A stretch of 64,000 nt of DNA from JBHGXV01 sp041920505 (GTDB taxonomy: Bacteria > Bacillota > Bacilli > Brevibacillales > Brevibacillaceae). Below the pieces are notes generated by a model. The model had not been told where the DNA came from. It worked only from the letters and a program-made list of their open reading frames with translations, and did no database searches. The stretch spans positions 124,001-188,000 of the forward strand of contig JBHGXV010000039.1 in assembly GCA_041920505.1 (NCBI GenBank), read 5' to 3'. Numbering within the stretch: the first letter of the stretch is position 1; each line of letters opens with the position of its first letter. Positions 1 through 7,650 of this stretch are shown piece by piece. The translations under genes and the position numbers were made by a program.

Positions 1-446
1 AACGAGAATTGGATGTTGTTTCCCGGATTGGACAAACTGATCTGCGCTTTTTTCTTCCGATCCAGCTTGTCGAGACAAATCGCCAACATGCCCTGTTCGC
101 GATACATTTGCTCCAGCCGCTCGCAATCTTCTTTCGCGACAAACGGTTTCATCGGAATGATCGCCTGATAATGGTGGAGCCAACAGAGCGATACCTGCTG
201 TTCGGCGTACTGGTCCTGAAAGACGGGGCTATTGGTGAAATGAATCGCTGCCTCCTCCGGCTCCATCGGCGTCAAATAGCACGATCTTCCGGTATAGGCG
301 GACGTGGGCAGATTGCTTTGCATCTTCGTCCATTGGCGGTAAAAGGATCCAAAATCATTTCCGACACACTCTTGCGCATAAAACCCCTGCAACTGCTTCT
401 CGTCCAAAAACGGCAACAAGACAATCCCTGTTTTTTGATCGACCAT
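1..446 (-). CDS. Hypothetical protein, N-terminal part, cut by window edge
   Basis: I do not recognise this protein. The frame opens with ATG at 446, behind a GGAGAGA ribosome site, and stays open for 148 codons to the left edge. It therefore continues outside the window. The visible part is soluble, moderately rich in Trp, Tyr and Gln, and has no signal peptide or membrane segment. It starts 15 bp after the stop of the winged-helix gene and is almost certainly co-transcribed with it and with the nitrilase-fold gene further upstream. Base composition is AT-richer than most of the window, like its two partners. No function can be assigned. Membership in a compact three-gene unit is the only clue to its role. 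Confidence 0.75.
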   Translation of the reverse strand, partial: MVDQKTGIVLLPFLDEKQLQGFYAQECVGNDFGSFYRQWTKMQSNLPTSAYTGRSCYLTPMEPEEAAIHFTNSPVFQDQYAEQQVSLCWLHHYQAIIPMKPFVAKEDCERLEQMYREQGMLAICLDKLDRKKKAQISLSNPGNNIQFS

Positions 447-461
447 CAACGATCTCTCCGT

Positions 462-1331
462 TTACACTTCTGTAATCTTGTACGTGCCTTGCACCTGGAA
501 GGCATTTCTCGGCGTCAAGTGCTCATCCTTGACCGCATCGGCGCGAAATACACTTATGCCGGGACGGTATTGCCAATCCCGGGTCTTGACTTCATGATGA
601 ATCGTGCGCAAATCCCACAGTTCTTTCAGCGATTCGAACACGGGCAACAGTTGGGGGTACTGCTGCCGGTAGGCATCGATTTTGGTTTTGATGTCATTTG
701 CGTCTTCTTGCCGTTTTCGTGCGGCGATAAGCGCTTGAATCACTTCGGTGATGGGTTTGACCTGCTCCATCTGGGAAAGATGCTTGGCAAGGGTGAAACC
801 CTTTTTCGTCAGCGAGCAGAACATGTTCTTGCCGTTTTTCTCCCTGTATACCAGTTCACGCTCTTCCAGCGATTGGACAATCGGCGTCAACTGTGGATGT
901 TGAATGTGGAGATACTGCGCAATTTCACCCATCGTCGCCAGATTTTTCCGTAGGAGGTAGGCAAGAATCTGTGTGTCGTATTTGCTCTTGTAAACCAAGA
1001 GTTGCACCTGTACGTCAGGAATGGTGCTGGCGTAATACTGGATCAGTTTGGCCAGCGTTTCAAGCCTTCCCTTGACGACACTCAACCCCGGTTTTCTGTC
1101 GCGCAGGTAGGTCAGGCGGCGCAAAGCGGCTCGCAACAGGGGGAGAAGTTCCTCCAGATCCGCCAACCGCCTGTTCTCGTGCAAGTAAAACACGTGAGCA
1201 GTGATAAGATCGCTCAACTCGCGGATGGGTTCCATCTCTTCCTGGTCTATCAGGCGGGTAAACTCGGCAAAAAACTGAGGCGGATTCGTTTCAAACAATC
1301 GTTCCCATTCTTGCAAGGTTGGACGAGACAC
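462..1331 (-). CDS. MarR-like winged-helix protein with helical N-terminal domain
   Basis: A 289-residue soluble protein. Residues 1-110 are mostly helical and unrecognised. Residues about 118-185 look like a winged-helix DNA-binding domain of the MarR/ArsR sort: a helix that opens with TQILAYLLRK, a recognition-helix region around HPQLTPIVQSLEE, and a wing with REKNGKNMFCSLTKKG. The C-terminal 100 residues are again helical. Translation starts at GTG 1331 behind AAGGAGGG. The gene follows the nitrilase-fold gene after 70 bp. That gap holds an 11-bp direct repeat that could be a regulator site. The domain suggests a transcriptional regulator or DNA-binding adaptor of the unit, but the large flanking domains are unusual for MarR (about 150 residues). 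Effector and targets are unknown. Confidence 0.7.
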   Translation of the reverse strand: MSRPTLQEWERLFETNPPQFFAEFTRLIDQEEMEPIRELSDLITAHVFYLHENRRLADLEELLPLLRAALRRLTYLRDRKPGLSVVKGRLETLAKLIQYYASTIPDVQVQLLVYKSKYDTQILAYLLRKNLATMGEIAQYLHIQHPQLTPIVQSLEERELVYREKNGKNMFCSLTKKGFTLAKHLSQMEQVKPITEVIQALIAARKRQEDANDIKTKIDAYRQQYPQLLPVFESLKELWDLRTIHHEVKTRDWQYRPGISVFRADAVKDEHLTPRNAFQVQGTYKITEV

Positions 1332-1356
1332 AGTCGATCCCTCCTTGTTCTATGTG

Positions 1357-1376
1357 TTAAGTATATCTTAAGTATA
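1357..1376. repeat. Direct repeat TATACTTAA, 11-bp period, upstream of winged-helix gene
   Basis: On the minus strand the element reads TATACTTAAGATATACTTAA, two copies of TATACTTAA one helical turn apart. Each copy also contains a TATACT that could act as a -10 element. It lies 26-45 bp before the GTG start of the winged-helix gene, a position suited to autoregulation. This is a candidate operator or promoter only. Confidence 0.4.
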
Positions 1377-1401
1377 GGAAAATGAGAAGGTGTTTAGCCC
1401 G

Positions 1402-2856
1402 CTACAGGGTAAAAACCCCAATCGTCCCTCTTTGCTGCGGGAATCGTTTGTAAAACTGTTCGTAAGGCACTCCCTTTTTCTCTGCCCTGTTCACTTTGTA
1501 CAAAGGGGCCGTTGCGTACGAATGATCGTTTTGACGGACGCCTGTGGTCTCCACCGGCCACCCATTGTTGGCAATGACAATCGTGGTCAGTCCCATCCCT
1601 CTGAGCGTGTTGGCGGTATGTTCAAACTTTTCCTCCATTTTGGGAGTCATGGCGCTCACCAGCAGAAGATCGATTTCCAATTCCTCCACGAACGACTTGT
1701 CCAGACTCAAGAAGTCCTTGCAAATGACGAAACATACCCGGCCGACCGGTGTTTCCAAGATGGTCCAGCTGGAGCCGGGAACAATGTCCTCGATCGCCCC
1801 TTTTTCATATGCTTGGGCGGAAATACGTGACGCCGCGTCCGCACGTTGCTTAAACGTGACGGGTTCTTTTTTTGTTTCCCTACAAAGAACCATATACGTA
1901 ATATCGTCCCATTCATCCAGTTTCGGCACGAAGCAGGCCGCTGTGTTTTCCCAATCGCCATCCGCGTTTTGCTTGTGAAGATACCCGGCTATCACGAGAA
2001 GGGAACGCTGGTGAGCGTAACATTGTTCGGTCAAAAACCGAATCAACGCGTCTTCTTTCTCCGCCGGAAAAAGCAGTTCGGGGAAAAGCATTACTGAAGC
2101 GTTGGCTCGAAAGGCAAGGGTGATTTCCTTGCACATCCGTTCAAAAATCTCCTCTTCATTGTTGGCTCGCGCGATACAAAAACGTTCTTTTCTCGTGTAG
2201 CTGGTTCCGTTACATTGAAAAACCGGATCCACATGAAGTTGGGACAACGCGATTTTAAAAGTCTCCGCCTCGCTCCACTCTGTTGCCAAAGGTTCCGGCA
2301 AGCGAATCACCTGAATTTTCTTCCCATTCCAGGAAGAAGGAATAAAATGGAGATGGTTCAGACGGGCAGGAAGATGCGTGTTCCACAATTCCCGGCGAGA
2401 CAACATTTTTTTGCAAGAGCGTCCAACCGACTTTTCGAGCAGTTTGGGGTAATCCGCATGTTTGGGGACGATGTATCCATTTTCTGCTTCATGGAACAAC
2501 TCTCCTCCCTGAAGTCCGTTGAAAAAGCGTTGGACATGGTGGTGATGGGTGTGGTCAATGGCTCGAATGAACGCTTCCGCAAAGAGCAATACGTCCCGCT
2601 CTGACTTGACCGTATCCGCAATGAGTTCCTTGATGGCGATGACATCCCTTGGAGTCAAATGCTTTCTTCCCTCCAGGTCGGATGCCCACTCGAACACCAC
2701 TTTGTTGATATGATTTACGAGTTCTTCAAGGCTGGCTGAGGATTTATACCCGTGTATGGTAGTCCCGTGGGAGAGGCAAAGGGGAAACAAGTCCAAACAG
2801 ACGGCAAACACGCTTTTCCCCTCGTGAAAACAAGTGCGAAGTTTGCTGGGAGTCAT
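1402..2856 (-). CDS. Nitrilase-fold (CN_hydrolase-like) protein with long N-terminal extension
   Basis: A 484-residue protein starting at ATG 2856 behind GAGAGG; an in-frame GTG nine bases upstream is less likely. Residues about 180-484 resemble the carbon-nitrogen hydrolase superfamily. The motif MLFPELLFP (Glu about 260) fits the general base, Lys-329/330 lies in a plausible place for the catalytic lysine, and VCFVICKDF (Cys about 379) fits the nucleophile elbow. The first 180 residues are unrecognised and include a DHTHHHH run at about 101-107. Family members cleave nitriles, amides or N-carbamoyl groups, or form amides. The substrate here is unknown. It is the first gene of a three-gene unit with a winged-helix protein and an unknown protein, and is AT-richer than the surrounding chromosome, which suggests transfer. 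Assignment rests on motifs alone. Confidence 0.6.
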   Translation of the reverse strand: MTPSKLRTCFHEGKSVFAVCLDLFPLCLSHGTTIHGYKSSASLEELVNHINKVVFEWASDLEGRKHLTPRDVIAIKELIADTVKSERDVLLFAEAFIRAIDHTHHHHVQRFFNGLQGGELFHEAENGYIVPKHADYPKLLEKSVGRSCKKMLSRRELWNTHLPARLNHLHFIPSSWNGKKIQVIRLPEPLATEWSEAETFKIALSQLHVDPVFQCNGTSYTRKERFCIARANNEEEIFERMCKEITLAFRANASVMLFPELLFPAEKEDALIRFLTEQCYAHQRSLLVIAGYLHKQNADGDWENTAACFVPKLDEWDDITYMVLCRETKKEPVTFKQRADAASRISAQAYEKGAIEDIVPGSSWTILETPVGRVCFVICKDFLSLDKSFVEELEIDLLLVSAMTPKMEEKFEHTANTLRGMGLTTIVIANNGWPVETTGVRQNDHSYATAPLYKVNRAEKKGVPYEQFYKRFPQQRGTIGVFTL

Positions 2857-2963
2857 GGCAAGCACCTCTCAGATAACCATTTCGGAACTATTTATACTTC
2901 TACGCAATAACCCTTTTTCCTCCAAATTGTTCGACAGTAATCTTTCTCCTTCCGATAAACAGC

Positions 2964-2994
2964 AAAAACCCGGAAACCGTCCACGGTTTCCGGG
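2964..2994 (-). terminator. Rho-independent terminator downstream of the 6S-like RNA
   Basis: A perfect 12-bp stem (CCCGGAAACCGT with ACGGTTTCCGGG) closes on a 2-nt loop and is followed on the minus strand by TTTTT. It would end transcripts from PilZ and the structured RNA before the nitrilase unit. The stretch 2857-2963 to its left holds only a weak TATAAA-type -10 for that unit. Confidence 0.85.
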
Positions 2995-3011
2995 CTATCA
3001 TTACCGAGTAA

Positions 3012-3212
3012 AAAACCCCCGCTTTGCCGTCCAGCCTCATGTTTCTTTAACCTGCGACTGACAGGTGGGTGACCCGTCCACGGTTCTGCCTTCCCATGCG
3101 TCCATACAGGAGGTGGGCCTGACATACATCGTGAAGTTCTGTCTCCCTAGAAACACTCAAGGTTAAAAACATAAGCAGCCGAAACGCACATCGCAGGATT
3201 GCGGTCATATGA
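3012..3212 (-). ncRNA. ssrS: Structured RNA, candidate 6S RNA
   Basis: This 300-plus-base gap between PilZ and the nitrilase unit can fold into one long rod. The 5' arm (about 3180-3160, ATGTTTTTAACCT) pairs with the 3' arm (about 3055-3035, AGGTTAAAGAAACAT), and the pairing continues outward with mismatches. Inside the closing stem lies a two-sided bubble of about 12 and 13 nt. Next come a second helix (GGGAGAC with GTCACCC) and a further helix (CACG with CGTG) below a large apical region. Closing stem, central bubble and apical stem is the 6S RNA architecture, and the length of about 180-200 nt fits. 6S RNA binds the housekeeping RNA polymerase in stationary phase. I identified it from the fold, not from a confident sequence match, so another structured RNA remains possible. 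Confidence 0.5.
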
Positions 3213-3221
3213 CACATTCTT

Positions 3222-3250
3222 ATCCTACCACATCGGGCGGCAGGACACAA
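3222..3250 (-). promoter_or_regulatory. Candidate sigma-A promoter of the 6S-like RNA
   Basis: The minus strand shows TTGTGT (3250-3245), a 17-bp spacer and TAGGAT (3227-3222). Transcription would begin near 3214, directly upstream of the long rod-like RNA. A perfect TTGACA a few bases upstream is spaced too far from this -10 to pair with it. Confidence 0.45.
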
Positions 3251-3252
3251 TG

Positions 3253-3717
3253 TCAATCCTTTTCTTTCCCTTGGTGACGGTCGGATAAACAGGCGAAGCA
3301 ACTTTCCTTGCCCGTTGCACAAAAGTCGCAACTAAAGAGATTGCCGCCCCGGCGGAGACGGATAGCCAGTTCATTGAGCATTTGCTGCACCGCCGCCCGT
3401 TCCGCCTCGTCAATGGTAAACTGCACGCCGTACTGGTACAGGGCGTTCGGCAACTCGGTCTGTCTGACGATGTATCCGTGCAGTTTCACCGTCTCGTTGA
3501 GAATTCGCATGCGAAACTCCAGAACGACGTGGGGGGTGACGATCAATTTCAGCGGGGTGGTAAACCGCAGGCCGCCTGGCCCGATGTCTTCGATACACAC
3601 CATGCAGCTACTGGCCTCGATCACATTCTCCTTGATCCGCACGATGGTCATCTCCGAACACAACGACGGTTCCAGGAGCAGACGGAAGTATTTGCGCCGG
3701 TTGTTTGGCATGCTCAT
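3253..3717 (-). CDS. PilZ-domain protein (c-di-GMP receptor) with C-terminal four-Cys cluster
   Basis: A 154-residue cytoplasmic protein starting at ATG 3717 behind GGAGGATT. The PilZ signature is visible: R8KYFR12 matches RxxxR, and D44IGPGG49 matches the (D/N)xSxxG loop with Ser replaced by Gly. PilZ domains bind cyclic di-GMP and pass the signal to motility, adhesion or polysaccharide machinery. The last 25 residues are unusual: Cys130, 133, 140 and 143 form a CxxC-x6-CxxC pattern typical of zinc binding. The gene stands alone behind a c-di-GMP-I riboswitch and terminator, so both its synthesis and its activity probably respond to the same messenger. The Ser-to-Gly change could weaken ligand binding. 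Confidence 0.8.
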   Translation of the reverse strand: MSMPNNRRKYFRLLLEPSLCSEMTIVRIKENVIEASSCMVCIEDIGPGGLRFTTPLKLIVTPHVVLEFRMRILNETVKLHGYIVRQTELPNALYQYGVQFTIDEAERAAVQQMLNELAIRLRRGGNLFSCDFCATGKESCFACLSDRHQGKEKD

Positions 3718-3753
3718 TCAGAATCCTCCACCACCCGATTTCTCCCCGTACGC

Positions 3754-3781
3754 GAAAAAGGCCAGCCGCTGGCGGTTGGCC
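3754..3781 (-). terminator. Riboswitch expression-platform terminator before pilZ
   Basis: On the minus strand GGCCAACCGCC and GGCTGGCC form a stem followed by TTTTT, between the c-di-GMP aptamer and the PilZ start. Its position makes it the likely ligand-controlled switch of the leader. Confidence 0.85.
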
Positions 3782-3792
3782 TCATTTCCCAT

Positions 3793-3880
3793 CCACACGG
3801 CAACCTGGCGATCATCGGATTTCTCCCTTAGACCCATGGCTTTGCGTCCCCTCCTTTCGGCAGGGTTTGCCTTTGTTCGC
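3793..3880 (-). promoter_or_regulatory. c-di-GMP-I (GEMM-I) riboswitch aptamer
   Basis: The minus strand carries the conserved GEMM-I blocks in order: GGCAAACC at the 5' end, a GAAA-capped P2 arm, the invariant GGGACGCAAAGCC core, then ATGGGTCT, and a GCCAGGTTGCCG 3' strand that closes P1. This near-consensus match is strong evidence for a cyclic di-GMP aptamer. Its terminator and the PilZ gene follow directly. Confidence 0.93.
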
Positions 3881-3889
3881 ACTTTCTTC

Positions 3890-3918
3890 TATTTTGACAG
3901 ACTGAATCCCCTTGACAA
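3890..3918 (-). promoter_or_regulatory. Candidate promoter of the riboswitch-pilZ transcript
   Basis: TTGTCA (3918-3913), 17 bp and AAAATA (3895-3890) stand directly upstream of the aptamer on the minus strand. The -35 is good and the -10 is weak. Between this promoter and the ligase stop (3919-4040) I see no gene or clear terminator. Confidence 0.4.
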
Positions 3919-4040
3919 AGAGTCTTTAGCCCTATCCGTCTTGTTTGTCACAGTTTGCTCACAACCCGCCGCCTTCGCCGGTGCCGCGAGGCCGCATCCG
4001 CCGCGCCTGCTCCGGCCGCTTTCGCGAACACGAAGGGAAG

Positions 4041-5603
4041 CTAGTTTACCTTTCGCGTCCATCCCTGCCAATACTGGTCGCGCAGATTGCGCTTCAGGAT
4101 CTTGCCCGCTCCGCTCTTGGGCAATTCGGCGACGAAATCGACACTCTTCGGCACCTTGTAATTGGCCAAGTACCGTCGGCAGTGGCCGATCAGATCCGCC
4201 TCCGCCACCTCCGCGCCCGGCTTGAGCACGACGATGGCCTTGACCGCTTCGCCCCACTTTTCGTCGGGAACGCCGACGACCGCCGCCTCCAGCACGGCGG
4301 GATGGGTGTAGATCACGTTTTCCACTTCGACGGAGTAGACATTCTCGCCGCCGGTGACGATCATGTCTTTCTTGCGGTCGACGATGAAGAAAAAGTTTTG
4401 TTCGTCCACGGTCGCCATGTCGCCGGTGTACAGCCAGCCGTCGCGAATCGCCGCCGCCGTCTCTTCCGGCCGCTTCCAGTACCCTTTCATCACGTTCGGT
4501 CCGCGGGCGATGATCTCCCCCACCTCGCCCGGCCGCACGTCCTCGCCGCGCCCGTTCACGCAGCGCACCTCGACGCCCGGCAGCGGCTGGCCGCAGGAAG
4601 CAAGCCGGGCCACCAGGCGCTCGTCTCCTTCGGTCACGTGGTCTTCCGGCATCAGGAAGGTGAGCACCGGCGAGGCTTCGCTCAGGCCGTAGCCCTGGAA
4701 AAAGCGGATCGGCAGCAGGCTTTTCGCCTTTTTCAACACTTCCGGCGGACACGGCGACGCGCCGTATATCATCTTTTTCCAACTGGACAGATCGTAGTCT
4801 TTCAGTTGCGGCACGTTGATCAGCATGTTGATCATCGTCGGCACCAACAGCGCGCTGGTGACCCGGTACCGCTCGATCGCCTGAAGCACCTGGATCGGCT
4901 CGAAAAAGCGAACATGGGCGTGCGTCCCGCCGACGATGGTAATCGCAAACGTGGAGGCGCCGTCCGCCAGGTGGAACATCGGCGCGGCGTGCAGGTAAAC
5001 GTCCGTGTGCCGGTAGCTCAGCGCCAGCCCTACATTGTAGGCGTTGCTCAACAGGTTGCGGTGGGTCAGCATCACGCCCTTGGGCAACCCGGTCGTGCCG
5101 CCGGTGTAAAAAATCCCGGCGACGTCGTTCTCCTCCGCTTGGGCCAAGAGCGGCACCGGTTCAGCCGAGGCGAGCATCGCCTCGTAGTTGACCGCTCCCT
5201 CTGCCGTTTCTTCGTCCTCCGCCAGTACATACTGCTCGATCGTCGGCACCTCTTGCAAAAGTTTGGGGACGAGCGGCAGGTATTCGCGGTGAAGAAACAG
5301 TATCTTCGCCTCCGCGTCCCGCAGGATGAAGCTCACTTCGTGCGGCGAAAGCCTGACGTTGAGCGGAACGGCAATCGCCCCCAGCAGGGTGATGCCATAC
5401 AGAAGTTCCAGATAGCGGGAATCGTTGAGCATCAACAGCGCGACGCGATCTCCCTTGACAACCCCCGCCTGTTTGAGCGCCCCCGCCAGCTTTGCCGCCC
5501 GTTCACCGAACTGGCTGTAGGTGTACCGCTTCTCCCCGTCCAGAATCGCGATTTTGTCGGGCTGGTTTTTTACCTGTGTGACCAACGATTGGGTGATGAC
5601 CAT
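4041..5603 (-). CDS. AMP-dependent acyl-CoA synthetase/ligase
   Basis: A 520-residue member of the ANL superfamily, which activates a carboxylic acid with ATP to the acyl-adenylate and then transfers it to CoA. Visible signatures are the P-loop YTGGTTGLPKGVML (about 166-179), GYGLSEASP in the A5 region (about 303), LYTGDMATVDE (A7, about 395) and the C-terminal lysine of GAGKILKRNLR (A10, about 500). Length is typical. It is the last gene of a three-gene operon, 10 bp after the crotonase gene and preceded by a CaiB/BaiF CoA-transferase. This set recalls carnitine (caiC/caiD/caiB) or branched and aromatic acid degradation. The substrate cannot be read from the sequence. Confidence 0.88.
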   Translation of the reverse strand: MVITQSLVTQVKNQPDKIAILDGEKRYTYSQFGERAAKLAGALKQAGVVKGDRVALLMLNDSRYLELLYGITLLGAIAVPLNVRLSPHEVSFILRDAEAKILFLHREYLPLVPKLLQEVPTIEQYVLAEDEETAEGAVNYEAMLASAEPVPLLAQAEENDVAGIFYTGGTTGLPKGVMLTHRNLLSNAYNVGLALSYRHTDVYLHAAPMFHLADGASTFAITIVGGTHAHVRFFEPIQVLQAIERYRVTSALLVPTMINMLINVPQLKDYDLSSWKKMIYGASPCPPEVLKKAKSLLPIRFFQGYGLSEASPVLTFLMPEDHVTEGDERLVARLASCGQPLPGVEVRCVNGRGEDVRPGEVGEIIARGPNVMKGYWKRPEETAAAIRDGWLYTGDMATVDEQNFFFIVDRKKDMIVTGGENVYSVEVENVIYTHPAVLEAAVVGVPDEKWGEAVKAIVVLKPGAEVAEADLIGHCRRYLANYKVPKSVDFVAELPKSGAGKILKRNLRDQYWQGWTRKVN

Positions 5604-5613
5604 CGCTACCGCC

Positions 5614-6387
5614 TCACTTTCGGTTCATTTTCGCATACACGAGCGCCTGGAAAGCCGGATGGGCGATCAGTTGCGGTTGCTGGCGCTTCTCCCACTCCAG
5701 CGCCTGCGCGAGTGACATGTCCGGACTTGCCGCAAGTCCCGCCTTGGTGACAGCGAGGACGTGCTTCGGCAGACGGCGCAAGCTTGCGATCAGCCGCTCG
5801 GCCTCCTGTTGCAGCGCGTCGGCGGCAACCGCTTTGTAAATCAGCCCGATTCGCTCCGCCTCCGCCCCGGTGATCCGCTCGGCGAGCAGCGCCAGCCGTT
5901 TCGCCTGCGCCATGCCGACCAGCCTCGGCAAGAGGTAGGTCCCGCCGAAGTCAACAGTCAGCCCGATCTGCACGAACGGCTCCTGCAAGATGGCCTGTTC
6001 CGCCGCCAGGACGAAATCGGCGTGCAGCGCCAGATTCAGCCCCGCTCCCACGGCGACGCCCTCGATGACAGCGACAACCGGTTTGTCCAGATGATGCAGC
6101 GTGGTCAGGAACCGGTTGATCACCACAAGGGACGCGTCGGCATCGGCCGGATTGGAGATCTGGCCGAGAACGGACAGGTCGGCACCGGAGCAGAAGTTTC
6201 CGCCCGCGCCCCGGAGCACGACCACGTCAACCTCCTGTGATCGGCTGGCCTCGGCGATCGCTTCGTCCAGCCGGTGAAACATGTCAAGCGTCATCGCGTT
6301 CATCACCTGCGGCCGGTTGAGCGTGATCGTAAACACGCCGTCCGCAAGTTCGGTCAGAACTTCTCGCGTCTCTGTCTGTTTCCTCAT
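5614..6387 (-). CDS. Enoyl-CoA hydratase/isomerase (crotonase family)
   Basis: A 257-residue crotonase-fold protein. The two oxyanion-hole peptides are present (GGNFCSGADL about 62-71, GVAVGAGLNLA about 110-120). In the active-site segment EPFVQIGLTVDFGGTYLLP (about 136-154) the Glu of the standard PE-x-x-LG motif is replaced, while an Asp is kept (D146), which is more like PaaG-type isomerases or hydrolases than classic hydratases. It acts on an acyl-CoA, probably the product of the neighbouring ligase or CoA-transferase. Its ATG overlaps the upstream CoA-transferase stop by four bases, which implies translational coupling. The exact reaction (hydration, isomerisation or hydrolysis) is open. 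Confidence 0.85.
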   Translation of the reverse strand: MRKQTETREVLTELADGVFTITLNRPQVMNAMTLDMFHRLDEAIAEASRSQEVDVVVLRGAGGNFCSGADLSVLGQISNPADADASLVVINRFLTTLHHLDKPVVAVIEGVAVGAGLNLALHADFVLAAEQAILQEPFVQIGLTVDFGGTYLLPRLVGMAQAKRLALLAERITGAEAERIGLIYKAVAADALQQEAERLIASLRRLPKHVLAVTKAGLAASPDMSLAQALEWEKRQQPQLIAHPAFQALVYAKMNRK

Positions 6388-7556
6388 CGCTTCGTTCCTC
6401 CTTGGGGAATGATGCCGTGATCGGCGTAGTGGCGCAATTCATCGTCAGTCAAGCCGAGTCGGCTGCGCAACACGTCGTGCGTGTCGGCGCCATATGCGGG
6501 CGGGGGCAGGTGATCGTCAACCGGCCGCAGCCGCTCGCCTCTCACATGTAAGATACGCCCGGACTGTTGTCCAGGCATGGGAATCACCAATTGCCGGCCG
6601 GTGACATATGTACTGTCCGCCCACGTATCCATTTCCTCCACCGCCGTCAGGCAGCAGTCCACCTCGACGCCCAACTCGCTCCACTCTGCTTGCGTACGGG
6701 TGAGAAAAAGCGCTTTCAATTCTTCGTACACGTCGGGGCATTCGTCGACGCTTTGTCCGGCGTACCCCTCCCAGTCTTCCCGCCCCACCGCGTGGCAAAA
6801 GTTGTGCCAAAACTTTTCCTCCAACGCCGCCAGGGCGACGTACCGCCCGTCAGCCGTCTCGTAGACGCGGTAGTTGATCAGGCTGTTGAGGAAGCTTCGC
6901 ATGCCATCCGGTTCTCCCGCATGGGTCAGCATCACGTGCAACCCCATCCACGTCGCCAGCACGTCAACGGACGCGATGTCGAGAAAGCACCCTTCGCCCG
7001 TCCGCTCCCGCCGCACCAGTGCCGCGCAAATCTGTTCGGCGGCGTACAGCCCTCCCGCGTAATCGGCGATCGGCACCTCCGAGACCACCGGCCGTCCGTC
7101 GGCATCGCGCGTGGCGGACAAGAACCCGCTTATCGCCTGGTAGTTCAGGTCGTGTCCGCCCAGTTGGTGCATGGTGCCGCTCTGCCCGTACCCGGTGAGC
7201 GAACAATAGATCATGTCCGGTTTCACCGCCCGAAGCGACTCGTAATCCAGACCGAGGTGACGCATCACCCCGGGGCGGTAACTCTCCACCAGCACGTCCG
7301 CCTGCCGGGCCAGCGCGAAGGCCAGTTCGCGTCCCTCCGCCGTCCGCAGGTTGAGCGCGATCGCCCGCTTGTTGCGATTGGTGCTTACGTACAGGACACC
7401 GCATCCGTCCACCTGGGGCCCCGTCGTTCGGCCGGGATCGCAGGCCGGATAGCCTTCCACCTTGATTACCTCCGCCCCCATGTCGGCCAGCCGCATCGTG
7501 CAGTACGGCCCCGGCAGATAACGGGAAAAATCGACCACGGTGATGCCTGCAAGCAT
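6384..7556 (-). CDS. CaiB/BaiF family CoA-transferase
   Basis: A 390-residue family III CoA-transferase. The start is ATG 7556 behind GGAAGGAGAGGG, since upstream in-frame codons lack a ribosome site. Family signatures include the N-terminal VVDFSRYLPGPYCTMRLADMGAEVIKVE, the NRNKRAIALNL segment (about 60-70) and the catalytic aspartate in IADYAGG (D165), which forms the acyl-aspartyl anhydride. Such enzymes move CoA between carboxylic acids; alpha-methylacyl-CoA racemases belong to the same family and cannot be excluded. First gene of the operon with a crotonase and an acyl-CoA ligase, so it likely begins catabolism of a carboxylate through its CoA thioester. Confidence 0.87.
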   Translation of the reverse strand: MLAGITVVDFSRYLPGPYCTMRLADMGAEVIKVEGYPACDPGRTTGPQVDGCGVLYVSTNRNKRAIALNLRTAEGRELAFALARQADVLVESYRPGVMRHLGLDYESLRAVKPDMIYCSLTGYGQSGTMHQLGGHDLNYQAISGFLSATRDADGRPVVSEVPIADYAGGLYAAEQICAALVRRERTGEGCFLDIASVDVLATWMGLHVMLTHAGEPDGMRSFLNSLINYRVYETADGRYVALAALEEKFWHNFCHAVGREDWEGYAGQSVDECPDVYEELKALFLTRTQAEWSELGVEVDCCLTAVEEMDTWADSTYVTGRQLVIPMPGQQSGRILHVRGERLRPVDDHLPPPAYGADTHDVLRSRLGLTDDELRHYADHGIIPQGGTKR

Positions 7557-7650
7557 CCGACCCTCTCCTTCCACGCGAATGTCAGTATGCTTTGTTTCGC
7601 CGCACACTCGCGCGAATCCTCTTTCTATTCAGAAAATAAAACCAGACCCT

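Noticed and set aside
3222..3256. TTGACA at 3256-3251 as the -35 of the 6S-like RNA
   Set aside because: It is 23 bp from the TAGGAT element; TTGTGT six bases further is spaced correctly.
3945..5750. Open frame of 601 codons on the plus strand
   Set aside because: Antisense shadow of the acyl-CoA ligase and of the end of the crotonase gene.
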